From JBCCFC01 sp965213595 (lineage in GTDB: Bacteria > Chloroflexota > Anaerolineae > Caldilineales > Caldilineaceae): 64,000 nt of DNA. The notes under the pieces were generated by a model that was not told the DNA's origin, did no database searches, and saw only the letters and a list, made by a program, of their open reading frames with translations. A program made the position numbers and the translations under genes. This document shows, piece by piece, positions 52,875 to 60,962 of the stretch; the first letter of the stretch is position 1; each line of letters starts with the position of its first letter. Location of the stretch: contig CBDBZO010000004.1 of the NCBI GenBank assembly GCA_965213595.1, positions 1 to 64,000 on the forward strand. The letters are read 5' to 3'.

Positions 52875-54020
52875 CTACGCCACCTGTTCCGCAACCAAAT
52901 CCGCGTTCCCCCGCATCCTTCCGCCTCCATTTTTCCTTCCGTTCAGCTGCGTCACCTGCTCCCCTTCCGGCAGCTTGTAGAGCTTGCGCGCCGTCTCGTG
53001 CATCACGTTTTCTCGCAGCGATTTCGGGATCAGCCGCGCAGCAAAGTCGGGCGTGTCGCCGTCCCAGTGGGGGAAATCGCTGGAGAACATGAGCATCTGC
53101 TCGGCGGGGAACATCGCCAGAATTTGGTGGAGCTGCTTGAGATCGTCTGGCTCCTCGATGGGCTGGGTGGTGAGCCGAATGTGCTCGTGGGCAATCTCGC
53201 TCGGCAGGCGATCTAGCCAGGGCGTCGTCATGCGCAGCCCTTTCCAATTTTTGTCCAAGCGCCACAGCAAAGTCGGCAGCCACGAGACGCCGCCCTCGAT
53301 CAGCACAAACTTGAGCGTGGGGAATTTCTGGAAGACGCCCTCCGTCACCAGGCTGACGAGATGGGCCATGTAGGTATAAGCCAGCCCTGTATGCCACTCG
53401 AGGTAGCTGCTGGGGTAGCCGACTGCCGTGGGCGGGCCAGAGACGCCCGCGCCCTCCGTGCCGGGGTGAATCGCCACGGGCAGATCGTACTGCGCTGCCG
53501 CTTCGTAGATCGGGTGGAAGAAGCGCTGACCGTAGGGCATGCGCGCCCCGCTGCACATGAGCACCTGCACTATGCGCGGGTGATCGCCAAGGCGGTGAAT
53601 TTCCCGTGCCGCCAGCGCCGGATCGGCAGGCGAAATCATGAGCGAGTAGCGGAAGCGCTCGTCCATCGGCAGCCACTCGTTCACGAACACATCGTTCATC
53701 GCCGACATCTTGGCCGCGGCCCAGTCCGGCTCCGGCGAGACGCCCACGCCCAGCCCCTCCGGGTTGAGGATGCCGTAGGCAATGTCATATTTATCGAAGT
53801 GGTGCTCGACCAGCAGTTCCGGTCTGGAATGAATCCGCGTGCCGTCGTCGAGGCGCGTGTCGGGGCGCACGATGCCGTTGGGATTCCAGTAGCCGAGCGT
53901 GCCGGGGCTGCTGTTGCCGCTGGCGTAGCGCGTGCGCCACGGCTCCGGCAGGTAGCGCAGAAGCTGCACACGGTTCACGGCAGCATGAACATCCGCGTCG
54001 ATGATGGGCATTTTTAACAT
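52875..54020 (-). CDS. Amidohydrolase-2 family metal-dependent hydrolase or decarboxylase (copy 1)
   Basis: A 381-aa protein. GAGAGG lies before ATG 54020 (MLKMPIIDADVHAAVNRVQL; the M at 54011 is an alternative). The N-terminal D-x-D-x-H-type motif (IIDADVHA), central AIHPGTEGAGVSGPPTAVGY and C-terminal LMFSSDFPHWDGDTPDFAAR are typical of PF04909 (2-amino-3-carboxymuconate semialdehyde decarboxylase / 2,3-dihydroxybenzoate decarboxylase group). It is about 60% identical to copy 2 by eye. Reads in the same direction as DUF2264, GH2 and GH4, suggesting one catabolic operon. Confidence 0.85.
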   Translation of the reverse strand: MLKMPIIDADVHAAVNRVQLLRYLPEPWRTRYASGNSSPGTLGYWNPNGIVRPDTRLDDGTRIHSRPELLVEHHFDKYDIAYGILNPEGLGVGVSPEPDWAAAKMSAMNDVFVNEWLPMDERFRYSLMISPADPALAAREIHRLGDHPRIVQVLMCSGARMPYGQRFFHPIYEAAAQYDLPVAIHPGTEGAGVSGPPTAVGYPSSYLEWHTGLAYTYMAHLVSLVTEGVFQKFPTLKFVLIEGGVSWLPTLLWRLDKNWKGLRMTTPWLDRLPSEIAHEHIRLTTQPIEEPDDLKQLHQILAMFPAEQMLMFSSDFPHWDGDTPDFAARLIPKSLRENVMHETARKLYKLPEGEQVTQLNGRKNGGGRMRGNADLVAEQVA

Positions 54021-54027
54021 TGATCCT

Positions 54028-54163
54028 CTCGTTCCACGCTCCGCGTGGAATGAAATGAGGACGCTCTGCGTCCGTCTGAAACAATTGTAGGGGCAGCGAG
54101 TCTGGAAACGAGAGACGCAGAGCGTCTCCCAGCGCATTCCACGCTCTGCGTGGAATGCGTGGC
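54028..54163. repeat. Dispersed repeat, 'TTCCACGCTCCGCGTGGAA' family (copy 1)
   Basis: GTTCCACGCTCCGCGTGGAA at the left and ATTCCACGCTCTGCGTGGAA at the right, with GACGCTCTGCGTC and GAGACGCAGAGCGTCTC between them. Fills the gap between the two amidohydrolase genes. Confidence 0.65.
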
Positions 54164-55312
54164 TCACGCCACCGGCTCCATCACAAGGTCCGATTGCCGC
54201 TCCAGGCTGCGCCGCCCGTTCTCTCGACTGTCTGCCGCGCTTGCCGCCGACGCCGCCGGCAGCTTGTACAGCTTCCTTGCCGTCTCGTGCATCACGCTCG
54301 CGTGCAGCTGCTTGGGCAGCAGGCGCGCGGCAAAGTCGGGCGTGTCGCCGTCCCAGTGGGGGAAGTCGCTGGAGAACATGAGCATTTGCTCGGCGGGGAA
54401 CATGTCGAGCATGGCGTGCAGGTGTTTCAGGTTGTCCGGCTCCTCGATGGGCTGCGTGGTGAGGAACACGTGCTCGTGGACGATTTCGCTGGGCGGGCGA
54501 TCCAGCCACGGCGTCGTCATGCGCAGGGCCTTCCAGTTTTTGTCCAGCCGCCACAGCAGCGGCGGCACCCACGAGACGCCGCCCTCGACCAGCACGAACT
54601 TGAGCGTGGGAAATTTCTGGAAGACACCCTCAACCACGAGGCTGCCCAGGTGCGCCATGTAGCTCGTCGCCAGGCTGGTGTGCCACTCAAAGTAGTTGCT
54701 GGGATAGCCCGCTGCCGTCGGCGCGCCGGAGACGCCCACGCCCTCGCTGCCGGGGTGAATCGCCACGGGCAAATCGTGCTCGACGGCGGCTTCGTAGATC
54801 GGGTGAAAGAAGCGGTGACCATACGGCTTCTCGGCCCCGCTCGGCATCAGCACCTGCACCACGCCGGGTCGATCGCCCAAGCGGTGGATTTCGCGCGCCG
54901 CCTGCTGCGGATCGCCCGGTGCAACCACAATCGACGTGCGAAAACGCTCGTCCTTGGGCAGCCACTCCTCCACGAAGACGGTGTTGTAAGCCGCGACCAA
55001 CGCCGCCGCGTAATCCAGCTCCGGCGAAAGGCCAATGTGCAGCGTGCCCGCCGGGTTGAGAATGCCGTATTCGATGTCGTACTCGTCCAAAAAGTGCCGC
55101 CCCAGCGTCTCCGCGCTGCCCTCGATGCGCGAGCCGTCGTCCAGCACCGCGTCGGGTCGCATCACGCCGTTGGGGTTCCAGTAGCCGAGATTGCCCGATC
55201 CGCGATTGCCGCCCGCAAAGCGCGTGCGCCACGGCTCGGCCAAGTGTTCGAGCACGTCCTCCTTCGCGGCAACGGGATGGATGTCGGTGTCGATGATGGG
55301 GATGTTGGTCAC
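54164..55312 (-). CDS. Amidohydrolase-2 family metal-dependent hydrolase or decarboxylase (copy 2)
   Basis: A 382-aa protein, GTG start at 55312 behind GGAGAAA. IPIIDTDIHPVAAKEDVLEH, GVVQVLMPSGAEKPYGHRFF, AIHPGSEGVGVSGAPTAAGY and LMFSSDFPHWDGDTPDFAAR are shared nearly verbatim with copy 1. The last 30 residues are a charged tail. A tandem duplicate with a repeat in the gap. The paralogues probably share the reaction on related substrates. Confidence 0.85.
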   Translation of the reverse strand: MTNIPIIDTDIHPVAAKEDVLEHLAEPWRTRFAGGNRGSGNLGYWNPNGVMRPDAVLDDGSRIEGSAETLGRHFLDEYDIEYGILNPAGTLHIGLSPELDYAAALVAAYNTVFVEEWLPKDERFRTSIVVAPGDPQQAAREIHRLGDRPGVVQVLMPSGAEKPYGHRFFHPIYEAAVEHDLPVAIHPGSEGVGVSGAPTAAGYPSNYFEWHTSLATSYMAHLGSLVVEGVFQKFPTLKFVLVEGGVSWVPPLLWRLDKNWKALRMTTPWLDRPPSEIVHEHVFLTTQPIEEPDNLKHLHAMLDMFPAEQMLMFSSDFPHWDGDTPDFAARLLPKQLHASVMHETARKLYKLPAASAASAADSRENGRRSLERQSDLVMEPVA

Positions 55313-55325
55313 AATGATTTTTCTC

Positions 55326-56492
55326 CTACTGCTTTGACAGGTGATGATCGCGCGGCACGTCTTCGCCGGCCCACACGCGCTGCGATGTCCACGGCTGCGG
55401 CGGGTCGGCCCAAAAGGAATCGGTGGGCGGCAGGCCCAGCGGCAGCAGCCCCAGGCTGCACCCGTAGAGGCTGCCGGTGGAGATGTAGCGCTCGCCAATG
55501 GCCGGCTGGTGTCCATAAAAGCCAATGCGCAGCCAGCCCTGATCGTTAAACGTGCCCGGCGCCTCGATTTGGCGACGGATCACGGCGGTCAAGGCAGCGC
55601 GCACCTGCGCGGGCGCGACGCCGTCGGGCAATTCGCGTCGCAGCGCCATCTGCCCCAGCAGCTGAAAGACGGCAAAGCGATAGGCCAGCGAGCGACCGAT
55701 GGGCGGGTACGTGCCCTCCGGCGAAATCAGCCGCTCCTGGATGGCGGCGTAGCGCTGCGCCCGCCGCAGCACCGCTTCGTGCTGCGTATCCCACACGGGG
55801 TGCAGCCCCGCCATTGTCTCCAGCACGTCGATCAGCATCGGCTGGATGACAAAGCTGTTGTAGTAATCCCAGTGAAATTCGGGGCCGTCGCCGTAAATGC
55901 CGTCGCCCAGATACCAGCTTTCGTGCTGGCGCAGCGCGTAGTCGATGCGCATGAGATCGGGGTCGGCATCGACTTTGTAGAGGAAGGCCTCGATCAGCGC
56001 GGCAAAGAGCAGCCAGTTGTTGAAGTGCGGCGGTCGCGAGCGGGTGGCCTTGAGCGCGCGAACGACGTTCTGCTGGGTGGCCCCGTCCAGCTTGGCCCAC
56101 AGCACGTTGGGCGCGCGCAGCAGGGCGTGGGCCAAAAAGGCCGCGTCGACAATCGGCTGAAAGCCTGTCTCAAAGTTGAGGAAGTCGGGTGAATCGGGGT
56201 TGGTTCCGTGCCGAATGGCTTGTCGCGCCAGCTCGGCCATTTCCGTGCACAGCGCCCCCTCCTCGCCGGATAGCTCATCCAGCGCCAGCCACGGCGCGAT
56301 CCCTGCCAGCAGTCGAGCTAGCGCCTCCAGGTACGTGTAGTCCCGGCGATCGTCCACGCCCGGCGCGGCTTCCACGGGCATCCGGACGCGCAGCTGTTCG
56401 GCAGCCGCCGCCTTCAGTACGGGCCGCGCAATGCGCTCCAATACGTCCACCCAGTAGCGTCGGTCTTCACTGTGATTGATTGCCTCGCTCAC
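55326..56492 (-). CDS. DUF2264-domain protein
   Basis: A 388-aa protein. LERIARPVLKAAAAEQLRVR, YTYLEALARLLAGIAPWLAL and the aromatic-rich KLDGATQQNVVRALKATRS are followed by FNNWLLFAALIEAFLYKVDA-like alpha-barrel helices and the tail GRSLAYRFAVFQLLGQMALR. The gene lies 13 bases upstream of amidohydrolase copy 2 (same strand). DUF2264 proteins resemble alpha/alpha-barrel glycoside hydrolases and are found in sugar-acid utilisation loci. Exact activity unknown. Confidence 0.8.
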   Translation of the reverse strand: MSEAINHSEDRRYWVDVLERIARPVLKAAAAEQLRVRMPVEAAPGVDDRRDYTYLEALARLLAGIAPWLALDELSGEEGALCTEMAELARQAIRHGTNPDSPDFLNFETGFQPIVDAAFLAHALLRAPNVLWAKLDGATQQNVVRALKATRSRPPHFNNWLLFAALIEAFLYKVDADPDLMRIDYALRQHESWYLGDGIYGDGPEFHWDYYNSFVIQPMLIDVLETMAGLHPVWDTQHEAVLRRAQRYAAIQERLISPEGTYPPIGRSLAYRFAVFQLLGQMALRRELPDGVAPAQVRAALTAVIRRQIEAPGTFNDQGWLRIGFYGHQPAIGERYISTGSLYGCSLGLLPLGLPPTDSFWADPPQPWTSQRVWAGEDVPRDHHLSKQ

Positions 56493-56518
56493 ATCGCACT
56501 CTCCTTCGTCCAGTCGTG

Positions 56519-56636
56519 CCGTAGGTCACCTTTGCTCCGCAAGGTGACAAAGATTATCTGCCGAACCGCTTTGGGAGTTCCTTGCCTTTGGATCAAGTCA
56601 AAATCGTCACATAGCGGAGCATATGTGACCTATGGG
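56519..56636. repeat. Dispersed repeat, 'GTCACATAGCGGAGC' family (copy 2)
   Basis: TAGGTCACCTTTGCTCCGCA and ATCGTCACATAGCGGAGCAT at the ends match the copy at 14044-14176. Fills the gap between the DUF2264 and GH2 genes. Confidence 0.6.
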
Positions 56637-58415
56637 TCAGCCCCAGCGCTCGCGCAGAAAATGGGCCGCCATCTTGGGCCGACGCTCTCGCGTGAAGACG
56701 CCCTTGAGGTTCAGCCCCGCGACCCGGCGCGTGCCCTGGCCGGTTTTGAAATCGGCAAAGTTCCAGATGTGCATGCCGATCATGTAGTCGCGCGCGTCCG
56801 CCACGTCGAGGTAGCGACGCAGCATCTCGACCTGGTACTCCTCGCTAAACATCTCCGGCGGGTTGCTGTGTGCCCCGGCGACGGTGTCCGCGCCAAATTC
56901 GCTGATCACCATCGGTTTTTGCAGCGCCTCGTGCAGCCCGTCCAGCTCCTGCGCCAGCGCGACTGCCGCCTCGTCCAGCCGGCCGCCCTGCATATACCAG
57001 CCCCAGTAGCGGTTCACCAGCACCACGTCGCACAGCGCCAGCCACTCGACGGGGCAGCCCATGATGCCCGCCAGCGTGACCGGACGCGTCGGGTCGAGAT
57101 CGCGTGCCTGGTTGATTAGCTTCTCGAAGAAGGCGGTGGTCGATGGCTCGACCGCACCGACTTCGCCGCCGGTGAAGCGCTGCATCAGGTCGGGCGGCAG
57201 CGGCTCGTTGGCGACGCTCCACATGATCACGCTGGGGTGATTCTTGTCGCGCTGAATCAGTTCGTGCAGGTGCTGCTGGCACTGCTCCAGCCGCGTCTGA
57301 ATGTTCTCCGCGCCGTCGTCAAAGGCGAGACCGACGGCGGGCGTCTCGTCGATCACGAGGAAGCCGAGCCGGTCGGCCAGCCGCAGCTGCTCTTCGTCGT
57401 AGGGGTAGTGCGACGTGCGATAGGAATTGGCGCCGACCCAGCGCATGAGCGAGTGGTCGCGCACGGCGAGCGGCGGCAGATGCCCGCGCCCCACAATCGG
57501 AAAATCTTCGTGCCGACCAAAGCCGCGCAGTTCAATCGGCTCGCTGTTGAGCAGCAGTCTGTCGCCCTCGACCGCGACCGTGCGAACGCCCACATCGAGC
57601 GTGTAGCGGTCGAGCATCTCATCGCCATCGTCCAGCGTCACCGTCAGTTCGTACAGATGGGGATCGTCCGGCGACCAAAGCCGCGCGTTCGGCACGCTCA
57701 GCACCGCGCTCGCCGTGTCGCCGTTAAAATGCAGCGGCTCGCTCAGGTCGACGCCGTTCCCGGTCAGCGTCGCCCGTCCCGTCGTGGCGTCACCATTTTG
57801 CTGCACCACCACGCGCACAATCCCATTATTTCCCTCAATCTCCGTCCTCACGGTGACATCGTCGATGTGCGTGTTCGGCACGCTGCACAGGACGACGCTG
57901 CGGTGCAGACCCGCGTAGGGGAAAAAGTCGAAGCTGGCGTTGGGAAAGCTGCCCATCATCGCCGACATCAGCCCGCCCTGCACGTTGCCCGGCGGCACGC
58001 GCGTCGGCGTCAATTTGGCATCCACGCGAATCGCGATCACGTTGGGCTGGCCCCAGCGCACTTGGTTGGTGGTGTCGAAGGCAAAGGGCAAGTGCCCGCC
58101 CTCATGTGCGCCGACCCTGTCGCCATTGGCCCAAACCGTCGCCGCGTAATTCGCCGAGCCGACGCGGATGAAAATGCGCTGCCCCTGCCATGCGCCCGGC
58201 ACATACGTCTCGCACAGATACCACGCCGTGCCGAGATAGTCGCGCGTATCTTCAAACTGCTCGTTCCAGCTGGCGGGCACGGCAATGGGTCGCGGATCGG
58301 GTAGGCCGTTGAACCAGCCGTCGCGCTCGCCCGTTTCGTCGGGATCGAGCTGGAACTGCCAGAGGCCGGAGAGATCGAGCCGATTGCGGAGATCGTTTTG
58401 GAGGGGATAGAGCAT
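56637..58415 (-). CDS. GH2 family beta-galactosidase/beta-glucuronidase-like glycosidase
   Basis: A 592-aa enzyme. The N-terminal jelly-roll (LQNDLRNRLDLSGLWQFQLD and VGSANYAATVWANGDRVGAH) is typical of GH2, followed by an Ig-like middle domain and a TIM barrel. Acid/base E404 is in MWSVANEPLPPD and nucleophile E506 in VISEFGADTVAG. GFGRHEDFPIVGRGHLPPLA and NSYRTSHYPYDEEQLRLADR match beta-glucuronidase-type members. No signal peptide, so cytoplasmic. Part of the catabolic operon 59927-52875. Confidence 0.9.
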   Translation of the reverse strand: MLYPLQNDLRNRLDLSGLWQFQLDPDETGERDGWFNGLPDPRPIAVPASWNEQFEDTRDYLGTAWYLCETYVPGAWQGQRIFIRVGSANYAATVWANGDRVGAHEGGHLPFAFDTTNQVRWGQPNVIAIRVDAKLTPTRVPPGNVQGGLMSAMMGSFPNASFDFFPYAGLHRSVVLCSVPNTHIDDVTVRTEIEGNNGIVRVVVQQNGDATTGRATLTGNGVDLSEPLHFNGDTASAVLSVPNARLWSPDDPHLYELTVTLDDGDEMLDRYTLDVGVRTVAVEGDRLLLNSEPIELRGFGRHEDFPIVGRGHLPPLAVRDHSLMRWVGANSYRTSHYPYDEEQLRLADRLGFLVIDETPAVGLAFDDGAENIQTRLEQCQQHLHELIQRDKNHPSVIMWSVANEPLPPDLMQRFTGGEVGAVEPSTTAFFEKLINQARDLDPTRPVTLAGIMGCPVEWLALCDVVLVNRYWGWYMQGGRLDEAAVALAQELDGLHEALQKPMVISEFGADTVAGAHSNPPEMFSEEYQVEMLRRYLDVADARDYMIGMHIWNFADFKTGQGTRRVAGLNLKGVFTRERRPKMAAHFLRERWG

Positions 58416-58429
58416 GATTTTTTGATGTA

Positions 58430-58530
58430 GGCGCTGCTTTCAGCTGCGCAATTGTGGTCCTTCTCATCGCGTTGATTGTCCGACAGGGTATGCCGTCATC
58501 GTGCGGCTGCAAGCCGCACCTACGATGTTT
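58430..58530. repeat. Dispersed repeat, 'GTAGGCGCTGCTTT' family (copy 1)
   Basis: GTAGGCGCTGCTTTCAGCTG begins it and GCGGCTGCAAGCCGCACCTA ends it. The copy at 61978-62084 carries the same ends in the opposite orientation. Confidence 0.65.
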
Positions 58531-58538
58531 GGCACATC

Positions 58539-59927
58539 TCACTCGTACCAACAATTAGGCAGCACCTCGCGCTCGTGGTCGAGCAGTTCCTCCAGAATCG
58601 CGTCCGCATCGGCAATCGAGTTGACGATGGGATCGGTCAGCATGGCGCGGCGCAGCAGGCCGTAGTCGCACTTGGCAACGGCTTCGGCGGTGAGCTCGTG
58701 GGTGTCGAGCACCTGCTGCTGCAGGCCAAGCAGCCCGCGCGGCATCTCGCCGACGGGGCGCGGCGTGGGGCCGTCCATGTCGATGTCGCAGAGCAGCTCG
58801 AGGAAGGCGTCGTCCGCCATGTTCTCGACTGCCCCGCGGTTCGGCGAGTTCACGTAAAACGGCTTGCCCAACCCGCCGACCATGTTCTCGATGATGTCCG
58901 TCGCGTGGTCGGGGCCGAGCATTTCGGTGTACTGCGCAATCGGAACCCGCCCCTCGACAAAATCATCGACCTGCTGCCACATGGCCTCGTGGCGGTCGTA
59001 GCGCGCCTCCGTCTCCCAGATTTTGAGCGGCGGAATCTCGCCCGTGCGCACGCCCAGCCCCTGGTAGTAGGGCACGTACTCCTTGGTGTGCGAGACGCAG
59101 ACGGGAACCTTGCCAAAAATTTCGTAAAGCTGGTAGGCAATGGCGTTGTTGTGGATTTTCTTGGCGCCGGTGTCGCCGCCCGTGTCCTCGGTCGCCGCCT
59201 CCTGCCGCAGCGATTCGGCGATCCGCGGCATCACGTTCTCGCCGTCGAACTCGGCCTTGAGCATCCACGTAAAGTGGTTGACGCCCGCAATGCGCATATC
59301 GAACTTCTGGTCGATTTCGTCCGTGTACTGCGATGGCTCGTCGATGATGCCGGCGCGCACGGCGTAGCGGTGGCGGACGCGCGGCATGTGCAGGCTGTCG
59401 CACAGGGCAAAGCTCTTGACCTGCGGCGCAAAACGCATCAGCCCAATGCCGTTGACCGTCGACGGGTTGATGTAGTTGATCACCCACGCATTCGGGCAGA
59501 GCTCCTCGACATCGCGCGCGGCCTGGAAGATCAGCGGCAGCTCGCGCATGGCGCGGAAGATGCCGCCCGGCCCAATCGTGTCGCCGGAGCACATGCGCAC
59601 GCCGTACTTCTCGGAGATCACGCAGTCGATGCCGCGATACTTCACCGTCTCGCGTGCAAAGCTGAGCACGACAAAGTCCGCGCCGGGCAGCACCTCTTTC
59701 CAGTCGGTCGCCCCCTCAATTTTGAGCTGGACGCCGTTGTCGCGCGCCACCATTTCGCCGAGCGAGGTCATCTTGCGCAGCCGCTCCTCGTCCGTGTCGA
59801 CGAGCGCGAGCGTGCCGGTGTTGAGGTGCGGCGAATGCACCATCTGCCAAATGGCCTGCCGCCCAAAAAAGAGGCTGCCCGCGCCGATCACGACGACTTT
59901 GGGGTGTTGGGTATTGGGTGTGGACAT
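58539..59927 (-). CDS. GH4 family glycosidase (alpha-galactosidase/glucosidase/glucuronidase)
   Basis: A 462-aa NAD- and metal-dependent glycosidase. VVVIGAGSLFFGRQ at the N-terminus binds NAD; AINYINPSTVNGIGLMRF-like VINYINPSTVNGIGLM supplies N and metal ligands; the C-x-S-x-H block is FALCDSLHMPRVRHRY and AGVNHFTWMLKAEFDG carries the later His. The reaction proceeds by oxidation at C3. It lies 124 bases upstream of GH2, same strand. Confidence 0.88.
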   Translation of the reverse strand: MSTPNTQHPKVVVIGAGSLFFGRQAIWQMVHSPHLNTGTLALVDTDEERLRKMTSLGEMVARDNGVQLKIEGATDWKEVLPGADFVVLSFARETVKYRGIDCVISEKYGVRMCSGDTIGPGGIFRAMRELPLIFQAARDVEELCPNAWVINYINPSTVNGIGLMRFAPQVKSFALCDSLHMPRVRHRYAVRAGIIDEPSQYTDEIDQKFDMRIAGVNHFTWMLKAEFDGENVMPRIAESLRQEAATEDTGGDTGAKKIHNNAIAYQLYEIFGKVPVCVSHTKEYVPYYQGLGVRTGEIPPLKIWETEARYDRHEAMWQQVDDFVEGRVPIAQYTEMLGPDHATDIIENMVGGLGKPFYVNSPNRGAVENMADDAFLELLCDIDMDGPTPRPVGEMPRGLLGLQQQVLDTHELTAEAVAKCDYGLLRRAMLTDPIVNSIADADAILEELLDHEREVLPNCWYE

Positions 59928-59960
59928 GGGTACGACTCCGGTTGGTTGTGGTAGAATAAT

Positions 59961-60063
59961 CTCGTTCCACGCTCCGCGTGGAATGCAGTGAAGACGCTCT
60001 GCGTCTTGTTGGTCACGGACGCAGAGCGTCCTCTTTTCATTCCACGCGGAGCGTGGAACGAGG
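59961..60063. repeat. Dispersed repeat, 'TTCCACGCTCCGCGTGGAA' family (copy 2), nested cruciform
   Basis: Outer arms of 25 bases (59961-59985 and 60039-60063) are perfect inverted repeats, each containing CCACGCTCCGCGTGG or its variant. Inner arms GACGCTCTGCGTC and GACGCAGAGCGTC form a second stem. It lies in the divergent gap between the GH4 gene and the DUF433 gene. Confidence 0.7.
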
Positions 60064-60073
60064 AAAAAGCACT

Positions 60074-60385
60074 ATGACGCAAATTCTAGACCGCCATATC
60101 TCTATCGATCCCGCCTTCAGCCACGGAAGACCTCGTATTGAGGGCCATCGCATTCGCGTGCAGGATATTGCCATTTGGCACGAGCGGCTTGGGATGTCCG
60201 CGGATGAGATCGCGGCGGATTACGATCTGTCGCTGGCGAAAATTTACGCGGCGCTCGCTTACTACTTTGATCACAAAGCGCAAATTGATAGTGACATTGA
60301 AACCGATGAGGCGTTTGTCGAAGCGTTCAAGCGAGACAACCCTTCGTTGTTGCGTCAACGATTAGAGAAGCTGCGTGCCAACTAA
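60074..60385 (+). CDS. DUF433-domain antitoxin-like protein
   Basis: A 103-aa protein, GAGGAA before the ATG. HISIDPAFSHGRPRIEGHRI, RVQDIAIWHERLGMSADEIA and ADYDLSLAKIYAALAYYFDH are classical DUF433 features (G-x-P-x-I-x-G-x-R-I; HTH; Y-Y). In most loci a DUF5615 PIN-like toxin follows; here the following gene is an unrelated small gene broken by a MITE. So the antitoxin is orphaned in this window. Confidence 0.85.
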   Translation: MTQILDRHISIDPAFSHGRPRIEGHRIRVQDIAIWHERLGMSADEIAADYDLSLAKIYAALAYYFDHKAQIDSDIETDEAFVEAFKRDNPSLLRQRLEKLRAN

Positions 60386-60464
60386 AGGTCGCTTACGAAT
60401 ATGGAGAACGATACCATGACAACGATCACACTGGAAGTATCCGATCAAATGGCGTCCGACCTCA

Positions 60465-60558
60465 GAGAGCATTTGAAAAGTCGCTTCTACCTCAGAGACG
60501 GTTCTTCAATGCGTGGAATCGTCTACCAGAGGTAACCGAGGATTTTTCAAATACACTC
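60465..60558. mobile_element. 94-bp MITE with the TIRs of the IS5-like element at 4038
   Basis: Left end GAGAGCATTTGAAAAGTC and right end GATTTTTCAAATACACTC match the TIRs of the IS at 4038-4936 at 15 and 17 of 18 bases. TCA flanks both sides (60462-60464 and 60559-60561), obeying the same TNA target rule. The 58-base interior is unrelated to the transposase. Confidence 0.85.
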
Positions 60559-60884
60559 TCAGGTACGTTGGCAGCGAACTGCCGCTGCTCCTCAACATCA
60601 CGCGCCAACTGTTTCGGCCCGCCAACGAGACGGGCGCACATAGCGCGTCAGTTTACAACGCTTATAAGCAGCTATTCGATTTTCTGGCGCTCGACCCCTC
60701 GCCGGAGCGCGTCCAGGCCTTTGTGATTTCGCCAGCCGCCCAGGCGCGTGTCGAGGAACTGTTGGATAAGCATGGCGAAGACGAACTGACAAAGGAGGAG
60801 GAGGCCGAGCTACGCGTTTACGCACAGATCAATGAGCTAGTCAATGCGAAAAAGGCGGAAGCTGTCTTTGTCTCCTCCGTGACA

Positions 60885-60937
60885 AAAGGACGCAGAGCGT
60901 CCAACTCTTCATTCCACGCAGAGCGTGGAACGAGCAA
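60885..60937. repeat. Dispersed repeat, 'TTCCACGCAGAGCGTGGAA' (copy 3), inside a gene 3' end
   Basis: GGACGCAGAGCGTCC and CATTCCACGCAGAGCGTGGA follow one another. It supplies the last residues and the region just before the stop of the small gene. Confidence 0.65.
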
Positions 60938-60962
60938 CTCCTATTAGACAGGACATTCCCTC

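Larger units (their letters stand above)
60416..60947 (+). pseudogene. Small conserved hypothetical gene disrupted by a 94-bp MITE
   Basis: From ATG 60416 the protein starts MTTITLEVSDQMASDL, then the MITE at 60465-60558 breaks the frame. Removing it together with one copy of its TCA target restores RYVGSELPLLLNITRQLFRP, the conserved LALDPSPERVQAFVISPAAQ and ARVEELLDKHGEDELTKEEE, giving 144 codons. The C-terminal 20 residues (KGRRASNSSFHAERG and on) come from a dispersed repeat. The core resembles cyanobacterial and chloroflexotal small proteins often placed beside PIN-type toxins. Confidence 0.75.

Noticed and set aside
54155..55549. 464-aa plus-strand frame opposite amidohydrolase copy 2
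   Set aside because: Antisense to a gene with family motifs throughout.
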